From contig CAJWSE010000036.1 in the NCBI GenBank assembly GCA_913046275.1, positions 1 through 10,038 on the forward strand: 10,038 nt of DNA, given 5' to 3'. Position 1 is the first letter of the stretch. Every line of letters starts with the position of its first letter. The position numbers were made by a program, and so were the translations under genes. The DNA is from an uncultured Phycisphaerae bacterium (GTDB lineage Bacteria > Planctomycetota > Phycisphaerae > Phycisphaerales > SM1A02). Below the pieces are notes generated by a model. That model did no database searches and was not told the origin of the DNA. It saw only the letters and a program-made list of their open reading frames with translations. Shown here piece by piece: positions 1-5,732 of this stretch.

Positions 1-1
1 T

Positions 2-145
2 AATGTTAACTTTGATCTGGTTTTTAATTTACTGAAGAAAATAAAGTATAAAGGAAACTATATTCTTCAAACTGCTAGAGGTATACCAGGAAAAGAAAAA
101 AAAAATATTTTAAATAATCTTAAATTTTTAAACCAATACAAATGA
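2..145 (+). CDS. C-terminal end of a probable TIM-barrel sugar phosphate isomerase/epimerase (partial)
   Basis: An open frame runs from base 2 to a TGA at 143-145 and gives 47 residues. It contains a hydrophobic strand reading KYKGNYILQTARG followed by a Lys/Asn-rich helix ending NLKFLNQYK. The pattern (a Y-x-G strand ending in an acidic or polar active-site position, then a last helix) resembles the final strand and helix of the xylose-isomerase-like TIM barrel family of sugar isomerases and epimerases. The substrate cannot be told. Its stop overlaps the next ATG (ATGA), so the two genes were probably translationally coupled in their source genome. The very low GC and heavy use of AAA, AAT and ATA codons are unlike everything after base ~245, so this piece probably comes from another organism. 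The family call rests on a short tail only. Confidence 0.45.
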   Translation, partial: NVNFDLVFNLLKKIKYKGNYILQTARGIPGKEKKNILNNLKFLNQYK

Positions 146-243
146 AAAAAAAAATACTTATTACAGGTTCGTCCCAGGGAATTGGTTTTGCAATAGCTGA
201 AAGACTTGTGAAAAATAAAAAAAATTTTGTTTACATAAATGGT
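142..243 (+). pseudogene. N-terminal fragment of a short-chain dehydrogenase/reductase (SDR), cut off at a sequence junction
   Basis: The ATG at 142 opens a frame of about 34 residues with the classic SDR start: a beta strand KKKILITG, then the NAD(P)-binding glycine motif TGSSQGIG (residues 8-15), helix A, and a second strand ending YINGR (residues 31-35), where the cofactor-specificity residue lies. An SDR is normally about 250 aa and continues to a catalytic YxxxK. Here the frame runs straight into unrelated DksA-type sequence, and GC rises from about 23% to about 47% at the same place. The catalytic part is missing, so this piece alone cannot be an active reductase. The end at ~243 is approximate: Arg codons switch from AGA-style to CGT/CGA there. 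The likeliest explanation is an assembly or amplification chimera; a genuine recombination scar is the alternative. Confidence 0.7.
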
Positions 244-255
244 CGTCGAGTTCGA

Positions 256-717
256 ATGATTGCGTCAAACGGATTAGCGAAGAAAAAGCGACGTGCAAAA
301 GTATCGAATCTGAAAACTGAGAAAAAAGCAATCAACCTAAAAACAAAACTTACAGCCAAGCAACTTCGAGAATACCGTGAACGTCTACTCAAATATCGCG
401 CTCAATTGCTCGTCGATCTTGGCGCAATTGAAAAAGAAGCGCTTGATGCAAACGCAGACATCAGTCACATGCCAATTCACATGGCTGACGTAGGTAGCGA
501 TGCATACGATCAAGACCTAAAACTTGGCATGGCTGCAAGTGAGCGAAAACGAATTCGTGATATTGAAGCTGCGCTTGTTCGAATCAAAAAGAAAACCTAT
601 GGCGTCTGCCATTTAACGGGTGAAAAAATTCCCGACGCTCGACTCCAAGCAAAACCTTGGGCAAAATACACTCTCAAATCCGCTGAAAAAATAGAACGAC
701 AAAACCGTAGAAAATGA
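256..717 (+). CDS. DksA/TraR-family transcription regulator with a reduced zinc finger
   Basis: From the ATG at 256 this gives 153 aa. A Lys/Arg-rich leader is followed by a long helical hairpin (about residues 35-110, starting LTAKQLREYRERLLKYRAQL). A Met/His/Asp-rich turn (MPIHMADVGSDAYDQD) lies where DksA has its acidic coiled-coil tip. The C-terminal knuckle reads YGVCHLTGEKIPDARL then KPWAKY. DksA proteins bind in the secondary channel of RNA polymerase and adjust initiation, classically with ppGpp. The knuckle has the family's TG-x-x-IP-x-x-RL-x-x-x-PWA pattern but only one of the four Cys ligands, so zinc binding is doubtful. The start is uncertain because the sequence upstream of ~245 looks foreign: the native start may be lost, and the ATG at 256 is only the first one after the junction. 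The stop overlaps the lspA start, so the two are probably co-transcribed. Confidence 0.82.
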   Translation: MIASNGLAKKKRRAKVSNLKTEKKAINLKTKLTAKQLREYRERLLKYRAQLLVDLGAIEKEALDANADISHMPIHMADVGSDAYDQDLKLGMAASERKRIRDIEAALVRIKKKTYGVCHLTGEKIPDARLQAKPWAKYTLKSAEKIERQNRRK

Positions 718-1382
718 TGAAATCTTGCTCTACACCAGCTTGGCAATCGCCAAAAGCATGGTTTGTCTTATGTACAGTGATAGTTATTGGTTTCACTGCG
801 GACTTGTATACCAAATCGCTTGCCTTTGAGAAAGTTGCTGCGCAGCCAGTTATTTTGGATAGAGAACAGCTACTTTCGAATCCACACTGGACGCCAATTC
901 CGATACATGAAGGAATAGTTGCAATCCCAGGCAAACTACTAAATTTCAGGCTTGTTCTTAACGACGGTGCTGTATTTGGCATAGGATCACAACAACGTGG
1001 ATTCTTTATCATATTTACCTTGATTGCCCTCTGTTTTGCAGGCTGGATATTTGGGAAACATACTACCGCTAATAACACTCTGCCCCATCTAGCGCTTGGC
1101 TTGATACTCGGCGGTGGCCTTGGAAACCTATATGACCGTATTTTTATAGGCCGCGTACGTGATTTCATGTATATGCTTCCAGATCGGCACCTCCCTTTTG
1201 GTTGGTCATGGCCAGGAAACAATAGTGAAATATTTCCATGGATTTTTAATACAGGTGATATGCTGCTTTTAACAGGCATGGGAATTTTAATGATTTACTT
1301 TTGGCGACAGCCAGACATTAATAATCAAACTAACCAAGCAGCTCAGCAACTCGATCTGGATGAATCAAATCATCTTGATTAA
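714..1382 (+). CDS. lspA: Lipoprotein signal peptidase (signal peptidase II)
   Basis: This inner-membrane aspartyl protease removes the signal peptide from diacylglyceryl-prolipoproteins, leaving the lipidated Cys at the N-terminus. All family motifs are present: D-x-x-TK after the first membrane helix (D30), N-D-G-A-V-F-G (83-89), GGGLGN-x-x-DR (133-142) with catalytic D141, and F-N-x-x-D (178-182) with catalytic D182. Membrane helices lie at about 15-33, 97-114, 123-138 and 182-198. At 222 aa it is longer than the E. coli enzyme (164 aa). Extra sequence lies between the first helix and the N-D-G motif (53 residues from D30 to N83, against about 31 in E. coli) and between D141 and the FN-x-x-D motif, both in parts expected to face the periplasm. 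It starts within the dksA-like stop codon (ATGA); a second in-frame ATG follows directly at 717. The 3' end overlaps truB tail-to-tail by 53 bp. Confidence 0.97.
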   Translation: MMKSCSTPAWQSPKAWFVLCTVIVIGFTADLYTKSLAFEKVAAQPVILDREQLLSNPHWTPIPIHEGIVAIPGKLLNFRLVLNDGAVFGIGSQQRGFFIIFTLIALCFAGWIFGKHTTANNTLPHLALGLILGGGLGNLYDRIFIGRVRDFMYMLPDRHLPFGWSWPGNNSEIFPWIFNTGDMLLLTGMGILMIYFWRQPDINNQTNQAAQQLDLDESNHLD

Positions 1383-2046
1383 GAAACAAAGGCAAACTTT
1401 CTAGCTGCCTTGCAAAGTCTAAAGTAAAACGCCCTACTTCTGTTCTTCGTATTTCCCTGCAATAGCCACCTGTCTGCAACAACTCACCTAAGTCACGAGC
1501 AAGGGAACGAACGTAAAAACCTTTAGCGCATGTAATATCAATCGTAACCAAAGGCCAGGAATACTCTAGGACATTCATTGAGTGGACGGTAACTTCTCTT
1601 GGTTCAAGCTTCACCTCTTTGCCTTTTCGAGCTACTGCATAGGCTCGGCGACCATCTACTTTTACAGCGCTAAAGATAGGCGGAGCTTGCAAAATTGTGC
1701 CCTCAAATGAAGCAACCGCATGTACTACTTCATCGATAGTGGGCGGCTTATCTACATTAACCTCGATTCGCTCAGTCTCAGCATCATGCCCAGAAGTTGT
1801 CGCAGACAAGTCGATTACAGTGGTATATCGCTTGTCAGTATCCATCAATTCACCAAGTTTTTTTGTCATTTTGCCTACGCCAAGGACGAGTACTCCCGTT
1901 GCTAAAGGGTCCAAGGTGCCCGCATGACCGGTTTTAGCTTTATGGCACTTACGGCGAACAAGATTTACCATAGACATTGATGTGGGGCCTTTTGGTTTAT
2001 CGAGCACAATGACTCCGCAAAGAGATGGTTTGCTAGGTTCCTGCAT
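1330..2046 (-). CDS. truB: tRNA pseudouridine-55 synthase TruB, without PUA domain
   Basis: TruB isomerises U55 in the T-loop of tRNAs to pseudouridine. The catalytic loop is GHAGTLDPLATGVL with the nucleophilic Asp at residue 46. Also visible are the early LDKPKGPTS segment, the KRY motif (72-74), the QAPPIFSAVKVDGRRAY segment and the late KGFYVRSLARDLG strand. At 238 aa it ends soon after the catalytic fold and lacks the extra C-terminal PUA-type domain of E. coli TruB (314 aa); such short forms are known in the family. The ATG at 2044-2046 is followed directly by a conserved-looking N-terminus, with no useful alternative start. A -10-like TATTGT lies 6 nt upstream on the minus strand, so the mRNA may begin at or next to the ATG. 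The gene diverges from tRNA-Ser across 23 bp, placing the enzyme beside two of its own likely substrates. Confidence 0.97.
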   Translation of the reverse strand: MQEPSKPSLCGVIVLDKPKGPTSMSMVNLVRRKCHKAKTGHAGTLDPLATGVLVLGVGKMTKKLGELMDTDKRYTTVIDLSATTSGHDAETERIEVNVDKPPTIDEVVHAVASFEGTILQAPPIFSAVKVDGRRAYAVARKGKEVKLEPREVTVHSMNVLEYSWPLVTIDITCAKGFYVRSLARDLGELLQTGGYCREIRRTEVGRFTLDFARQLESLPLFLNQDDLIHPDRVAELLG

Positions 2047-2058
2047 ATCGGTACAATA
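2030..2058 (+). promoter_or_regulatory. Candidate promoter for tRNA-Ser inside the truB start, with a symmetric -10
   Basis: TTGCTA (2030-2035) and TACAAT (2052-2057) resemble sigma70 -35 and -10 boxes 16 bp apart. Transcription would begin around 2064, a few bases before the mature tRNA end at 2070. The -35 lies inside truB codons. The -10 sits in the perfect inverted repeat GGTAcaaTACC (2050-2060), so the minus strand reads TATTGT, which ends 6 nt before the truB ATG and can serve as its -10. No good -35 is visible for truB; it would lie inside the tRNA-Ser gene. This is a prediction from sequence only. Confidence 0.55.
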
Positions 2059-2069
2059 CCGTGTTCACT

Positions 2070-2157
2070 GGACAGGTGACCGAGCGGCTGATGGTGCAGC
2101 ATTGGAAATGCTGTGTGCGCCTTGTGCGTACCGCGGGTTCGAATCCCGCTCTGTCCG
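2070..2157 (+). tRNA. tRNA-Ser (anticodon GGA)
   Basis: A complete class II tRNA of 88 nt. The acceptor stem GGACAGG pairs with TCTGTCC (one G-U), followed by discriminator base G. The anticodon stem CAGCA/TGCTG carries loop TTGGAAA with anticodon GGA, which reads UCC and UCU. A long variable arm (about TGCGCCTTGTGCGTAC), as expected for serine, precedes the T arm GCGGG-TTCGAAT-CCCGC. The 3' CCA is not encoded: the acceptor is followed directly by seven T residues (2158-2164), so CCA must be added after transcription. Confidence 0.97.
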
Positions 2158-2164
2158 TTTTTTT
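2158..2164 (+). terminator. T7 tract directly after tRNA-Ser; weak terminator or processing site
   Basis: Seven T residues follow the tRNA discriminator base. The T arm (5-bp GC-rich stem) lies 8 nt upstream, so this is not a textbook intrinsic terminator, but the tract could release some transcripts or be trimmed by 3' exonucleases. No convincing -10/-35 is visible in the 33 nt before tRNA-Pro, which argues that at least some transcripts read through to it. Confidence 0.25.
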
Positions 2165-2190
2165 GCGAGTATCAAATTGATTCCCGCACT

Positions 2191-2265
2191 CGGGCTGTAG
2201 CGCAGCTTGGTTAGCGCGCCTGACTGGGGGTCAGGAGGTCGGAGGTTCAAATCCTCTCAGCCCGA
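2191..2265 (+). tRNA. tRNA-Pro (anticodon GGG)
   Basis: A complete class I tRNA of 75 nt. The acceptor stem CGGGCTG/CAGCCCG is followed by discriminator A. The D arm has GCGC/GCGC. The anticodon stem CCTGA/TCAGG carries loop CTGGGGG with anticodon GGG, which reads CCC and CCU. The T arm is GGAGG-TTCAAAT-CCTCT. C at position 1 fits tRNA-Pro. CCA is not encoded: CTTAA follows. It lies 33 nt after tRNA-Ser and is probably co-transcribed with it. Confidence 0.97.
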
Positions 2266-2300
2266 CTTAACGGTTCAATGCCTCTTGAAAACGAAGTTCA

Positions 2301-2735
2301 TCATGATGAGCCAGATTGATCGCGTTGGATCCGTATCTCACTAGCGGGTACAATTTTTCCTGAATTCATTCCAGGACAAGGTGTTTCTTTTTTTGCTCTG
2401 TCCCACGCTAATTTAGACTTTAGATTCTCTGGCCAAAACGGCCATGTTCTGCACTGAGAAGGCCTTGCGTCGTATAATTTGCAACCTGGCTTCTTTGAAG
2501 AGCGGTCAAGAAATACACAATCGTATTTGCCATTAATCACATTTTCAGTCAATGACCACCGAGCTCCTATTTTACGTGTGTAGTGCTTGTAAAACTGGTC
2601 AACAGAAATATCAAGCTTCTCAGCCATAGCACGACCTTCAGCGTCATTAAACCAAACAGCGCCTGGTGGACCTGTACAACAATTGCCACTTTGCGTACAA
2701 GAAAAACAAAGTCCCTCTCTAAACCATTCACTCAT
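2301..2735 (-). CDS. YkgJ-type cysteine-cluster protein (putative zinc/iron-chelating domain)
   Basis: A soluble protein of 144 aa. Cysteines follow the YkgJ/UPF0153 pattern: C10, C13 and C19-C20 in a CxxC-x5-CC cluster, then C73 (YDCVFL), C85 (GCKLYDARP), C95 (SQCRTWPFWP) and C120 (PCPG). The motifs C-x-LY-x-x-RP-x-x-C-R-x-x-P-F and the CC pair are the family signature. The family is annotated as a putative metal-chelating domain; no reaction is firmly known, so none is claimed here. Start choice: a GTG two codons upstream (2741) is possible, but a -10-like TACGAT (minus strand, plus coordinates 2743-2748) ends 7 nt before the ATG at 2735, which favours that ATG and a leaderless message. It ends 35 nt from tRNA-Pro with a tandem TGA TGA stop. 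Confidence 0.85.
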   Translation of the reverse strand: MSEWFREGLCFSCTQSGNCCTGPPGAVWFNDAEGRAMAEKLDISVDQFYKHYTRKIGARWSLTENVINGKYDCVFLDRSSKKPGCKLYDARPSQCRTWPFWPENLKSKLAWDRAKKETPCPGMNSGKIVPASEIRIQRDQSGSS

Positions 2736-2741
2736 GCTCAC

Positions 2742-2748
2742 TATCGTA
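2742..2748. promoter_or_regulatory. Symmetric -10 heptamer TATCGTA between ykgJ-like and agcS-like genes
   Basis: TATCGTA reads TATCGT on the plus strand and TACGAT on the minus strand. On the minus strand the heptamer lies 6 nt from the ATG at 2735, giving a leaderless start. For the plus-strand transporter it would leave a leader of about 45-50 nt. An overlapping plus-strand alternative, TAAGAT (2749-2754), could serve as that gene's -10 instead. No clear -35 is visible for either direction. Confidence 0.45.
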
Positions 2749-2787
2749 TAAGATTAAAAACCGTCAAGTAACCATTTCCGAAAAAGT

Positions 2788-2795
2788 AAGGAAAG
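2788..2795 (+). promoter_or_regulatory. Shine-Dalgarno-like AAGGAAAG before the AGCS symporter
   Basis: AAGGAAAG ends 7 nt before the ATG at 2803; its core AAGGA is 10 nt from the ATG. It is the only convincing ribosome-binding purine tract before a start codon in the window. It shows that this cell uses SD-led starts alongside the leaderless-looking ones. Confidence 0.6.
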
Positions 2796-2802
2796 TAAAC
2801 GC

Positions 2803-4608
2803 ATGCAAATTGAAGTTAACGATGTCATTCAGTCAATTAATGGAATTTTATTTTCTGAATATGTAGTCTATGCACTCCTCGCAACAGGCTTACTCTTCAC
2901 GCTATGGAGTGGTTTTGGACAATACAGAGCTCTGACTCATGGTGTTTCTGTTGTACGAGGGAAATTTGATCACAAAGATGACCCTGGTGCGATTAGCCAC
3001 TTTCAAGCTTTGTCTGCTGCACTTTCGGCAACAGTAGGACTAGGGAATATTGCGGGCGTTGCCTTAGCAGTCGCCATTGGTGGACCGGGCGCTGTGTTTT
3101 GGATGTGGATTATTGGTTTACTTGGCATGGCTTTAAAAATGACAGAAGTAACTCAATCCATGATTGCACGAGATACTTCTGACCCCTCTAACCCTCACGG
3201 CGGGCCAATGTATGTAGTAGATAGTTTGTTCAAAAAATCTGGTGGTAGAATTGGCGCCACTATTGGGGGTATTTTCTGTTTTACGCTTGTCCTTTCAGCA
3301 ATTACTGGAGGCAATATGTTCCAAGCATGGAATGTAGCTGCTGTAACAACTCAATACTTTGAAGTTCCTGGCGTGTCAAACATTGAAAAAACTGATAGTT
3401 TTAATCCAGAAACTTTTGCCATTGGCATCCTGCTAGCTGTCATTGTCGGAAGCGTGATTATTGGTGGCATTAAACGAATTGGCTCTGTTGCTGGAAAACT
3501 TGTCCCTTTCATGTGCGTGCTATATTTAGGAGCTGGCCTGCTAGTCTTGTTATTAAATATTGGGGCTATCCCAGAATTACTTATGCTCATAGTTAAGTAT
3601 GGTCTAGGATTTGGCGATGCCCCTGCAAGCGGAGCATTCCTAGGCGGCTCACTTGGATACGCTGCAATGTGGGGAATTAAGCGAGCACTCTTTTCCTCAG
3701 AAGCTGGGCAAGGTTCGGCTCCAATTGCTCATAGTGCTGCTCGATGCGATGAACCGGTACGAGAAGGCATTGTGGCTGGTCTAGAACCATTTATTGATAC
3801 CCTCGTTGTATGCACAGTGACTGCGTTGATTATTTTGGCCAGTGGCGCTTGGAACCGTGGTCCTGAAGCACAATTCTCTGAACAAGCAGCTGTATCATTA
3901 GCTGTTCAAGACAATGAATGGGTGCTAACTACTCCACCACTTCCAGCAAAGAATGCCGAAGCAAAAAAGACGAATGGTGTAGCCAGTGAAGACTCTGGAT
4001 GGTCCTTAAATGATTCTGTTTTCATGATGCTCAGAGCTGAGCAACAGGATGAAGACACTGGCGACTATCTACACAGAGTTTCAGGATCTGTGATTAAGGA
4101 TGCAAATGGAGAATTTAATGTTGACTGGAAACCATTTGAAGCAGAACTAAATGATGATGGATCTCATACCCCTGTTTCCCTAGAAAGCCATGGAATCTGG
4201 GCAAATTACTCAGGAGCAAGTCTTACTGCACATGCATTTGATCGCACGATACCAGGTCTAGGAAAATGGCTGGTTGTAATCGCAGCATGGCTCTTCGCAA
4301 TTTCAACTATGATTTCTTGGAGTTACTATGGTGAACAAGGGGTCATATATATGTTTGGTAAAGATGGAGCTATTTCTATATTTGCTGTAACTCTATATCG
4401 CATGGCATATACCGTGCTAGTAGCTGTTTCAACTATTGGTTTTATCACGACAGATCTGGAACTAGATATGTGGACCACCCTTGGACTAGGCGCAATGCTG
4501 GTTGCAAATATACCAATTATGTGGATTTATGGACCTAAGGCAATGACTGCCTATCACACATATATAGGAAAACTAAAGCGAGGTGAGTTTACGCAAACTG
4601 AAGAATAA
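2803..4608 (+). CDS. Alanine/glycine:cation symporter (AGCS/AlsT family) with a large loop insert
   Basis: An inner-membrane symporter that probably imports alanine or glycine with sodium. Family signatures are clear: GLGNIAGVALAVAIGGPGAVFWMW (79-102), the HGGPMYVV segment (132-139), and GIKRALFSSEAGQGSAPIAH (291-310) followed by a P-V-R-EG helix and FIDTLVVCT. About ten or more membrane segments can be seen across residues 15-350 and 485-580. At 601 aa it is longer than most AGCS proteins, which I recall as about 450-550 aa. The excess is a hydrophilic, Asp/Glu/Asn-rich stretch at about 353-467, between the helix ending LIILASGAWN and the family-typical segment SGASLTAHAFD. The insert contains no recognisable domain. 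By family topology it probably faces outward, but that is inference. The start is supported by an SD-like AAGGAAAG. The 3' end overlaps lpxB by 20 bp. Confidence 0.94.
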   Translation: MQIEVNDVIQSINGILFSEYVVYALLATGLLFTLWSGFGQYRALTHGVSVVRGKFDHKDDPGAISHFQALSAALSATVGLGNIAGVALAVAIGGPGAVFWMWIIGLLGMALKMTEVTQSMIARDTSDPSNPHGGPMYVVDSLFKKSGGRIGATIGGIFCFTLVLSAITGGNMFQAWNVAAVTTQYFEVPGVSNIEKTDSFNPETFAIGILLAVIVGSVIIGGIKRIGSVAGKLVPFMCVLYLGAGLLVLLLNIGAIPELLMLIVKYGLGFGDAPASGAFLGGSLGYAAMWGIKRALFSSEAGQGSAPIAHSAARCDEPVREGIVAGLEPFIDTLVVCTVTALIILASGAWNRGPEAQFSEQAAVSLAVQDNEWVLTTPPLPAKNAEAKKTNGVASEDSGWSLNDSVFMMLRAEQQDEDTGDYLHRVSGSVIKDANGEFNVDWKPFEAELNDDGSHTPVSLESHGIWANYSGASLTAHAFDRTIPGLGKWLVVIAAWLFAISTMISWSYYGEQGVIYMFGKDGAISIFAVTLYRMAYTVLVAVSTIGFITTDLELDMWTTLGLGAMLVANIPIMWIYGPKAMTAYHTYIGKLKRGEFTQTEE

Positions 4609-5689
4609 GCTCTGCTGATTCTTTCTCGGGATCGTGATTTTCATACTGCAGCGCGTGCTTTTTAAGCAAATCTCCCATTTGACGCATGGCAAGAGGATTT
4701 GCTAGAAGATTCAAAGCAACCCCTGCAATATTGCTTACGTTGTTACCACAAGGTATAAACTCTGGAACAATTTGTTTGCCTGCAATTAAGTTAGGCAGCA
4801 AACGATATGGAGTTGTTAACATGATTTTTGAACCAATCATTGAAAATGGGTTAACTTTGTACATACCAATCATAGGCACTCCATGACGCATGACATGTAG
4901 TGAAACTGTCCCAGAAACATTCAATGCAAGATCTGCCCAATCTAATACAGTAGGCAATTCATCCGTAATAACTTTTAAACCATTTGAATATGGCATCACC
5001 CTGTCGACATCTTCACCCCTACATGCAATAACGGCTTCTGCTGACGGATGCTCTATGCAAATCCTTTGAAGAATTTCTTGTTGCATAGGGAGATTCTTTT
5101 TAATTTCATTTTTGCGCGAACCTGGAAGAAGCACAATGTTTGGTTTACCAACTGGCAATGCAATTTCGCGAATCTCGTCATTTATCATTGCAGGGTGCCC
5201 AATAAACGTAGCCGGCACGCCCCTCGATTCAAACCATTCTGGTTCAAATGGTAAAAGGCACATCACATGATCACTTAGCTGTCTCATTTTCCGAATGCGC
5301 CACGGAGCCCACGCCCAAAGTTGTGGACCTGCCAAATGAACAACACTACAACCATATCTCCGCCCAACTTTGCACACTGGCCAATTTGCTGCAGGCGAAT
5401 CAACAGCGACGATTACATCTGGCGCATTTTCTTTAATCCACGAACCAACAAGATCGACGAGGCGCTTCACTCGTGTAAGTTCTGCAATTGCACCAACGCC
5501 CATTGCGGCATGTCGGGTTGTGTGGGCTAGAATATCCACGCCCTCGAATTCCATCTGCTGACCTCCCAAACCAGCTATTCGAATAGAAGGGTCAATCTTC
5601 TTGAGACCTCGTGCGGCCATTGCGCCTAACGCATCACCACTAGGTTCAAAGGCGGTCATAAGAATTGTTTTAGGTTTGTCTGAATTCAT
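4589..5689 (-). CDS. lpxB: Lipid-A-disaccharide synthase
   Basis: LpxB joins UDP-2,3-diacylglucosamine and lipid X into the tetraacyl disaccharide of lipid A, at the inner face of the cytoplasmic membrane. It implies a lipid A-bearing outer membrane. Visible motifs: E-P-SGD near the N-terminus (SGD 17-19), GLGG-x-x-M (40-46), a conserved Asp in VAVDSP (D97), GPQLWAWAPWR (121-131), LPFEPEW (146-152), FIGHP (162-166), LPGSR-x-x-EI (188-195), VSGTVSLH (258-265), YKVNP (277-281) and LPNLIAG-x-x-IVPEFI (298-312). The length of 366 aa is normal. Two sites differ from the usual consensus: the D-x-P-D-F-N loop reads DSPAAN, and the Glu of SGTAALE is His265. No Shine-Dalgarno is seen. The gene shares the 43-bp gap with aspS; a -10-like TATTGT there (minus strand) would give a leader of about 26 nt. 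Confidence 0.95.
   Translation of the reverse strand: MNSDKPKTILMTAFEPSGDALGAMAARGLKKIDPSIRIAGLGGQQMEFEGVDILAHTTRHAAMGVGAIAELTRVKRLVDLVGSWIKENAPDVIVAVDSPAANWPVCKVGRRYGCSVVHLAGPQLWAWAPWRIRKMRQLSDHVMCLLPFEPEWFESRGVPATFIGHPAMINDEIREIALPVGKPNIVLLPGSRKNEIKKNLPMQQEILQRICIEHPSAEAVIACRGEDVDRVMPYSNGLKVITDELPTVLDWADLALNVSGTVSLHVMRHGVPMIGMYKVNPFSMIGSKIMLTTPYRLLPNLIAGKQIVPEFIPCGNNVSNIAGVALNLLANPLAMRQMGDLLKKHALQYENHDPEKESAELILQFA
4601..4624 (+). terminator. Candidate hairpin terminator spanning the agcS-like stop codon and the lpxB 3' end
   Basis: AAGAAT-a-AGC-tct-GCT-g-ATTCTT can fold into a 6-bp outer stem, one A·G mismatch and a 3-bp inner stem with a 3-nt loop, followed by TCTC rather than a long T run. 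It begins before the transporter's TAA (4606-4608) and lies partly inside the lpxB coding end. It is moderately AT-rich and weak by standard criteria. Confidence 0.3.
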
Positions 5690-5698
5690 CTATATCAA

Positions 5699-5727
5699 TT
5701 GAGGGTCTTCGGAGGTCTGATACAATA
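5699..5727. promoter_or_regulatory. Divergent promoter region of lpxB and aspS with a symmetric -10 TACAATA
   Basis: TTGAGG (5699-5704) and TACAAT (5721-5726), 16 bp apart, form a sigma70-like promoter for aspS. The -10 ends 6 nt before the aspS ATG at 5733, so transcription would start at or beside the ATG. The heptamer TACAATA (5721-5727) reads TATTGT on the minus strand and could drive lpxB with a short leader. The 9-mer TACAATACC is identical to that between truB and tRNA-Ser (2052-2060). Confidence 0.6.
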
Positions 5728-5732
5728 CCCGA

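Noticed and set aside
142..717. A single 191-aa fusion protein with an SDR N-terminus and a DksA-like C-terminus
   Set aside because: The SDR part stops after its second strand, well before the catalytic residues, exactly where GC and codon use jump. A functional fusion is much less likely than a chimeric join.
2298..2309. Perfect 12-bp palindrome TCATCATGATGA at the 3' end of the ykgJ-like gene as an operator
   Set aside because: It arises from the tandem TGA TGA stop and adjacent Ser codons, lies at a convergent end rather than a promoter, and has no second copy in the window.
2736..2741. GTG start at 2741 for the ykgJ-like gene
   Set aside because: It adds only two residues and lies one base after the -10-like TACGAT, too close for a transcript beginning downstream of it. 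The ATG at 2735 fits the spacing seen in the other genes.
5711..5715. GGAGG as the Shine-Dalgarno of aspS
   Set aside because: It is 17 nt from the ATG and upstream of the probable -10 TACAAT, so it would not be in the mRNA.
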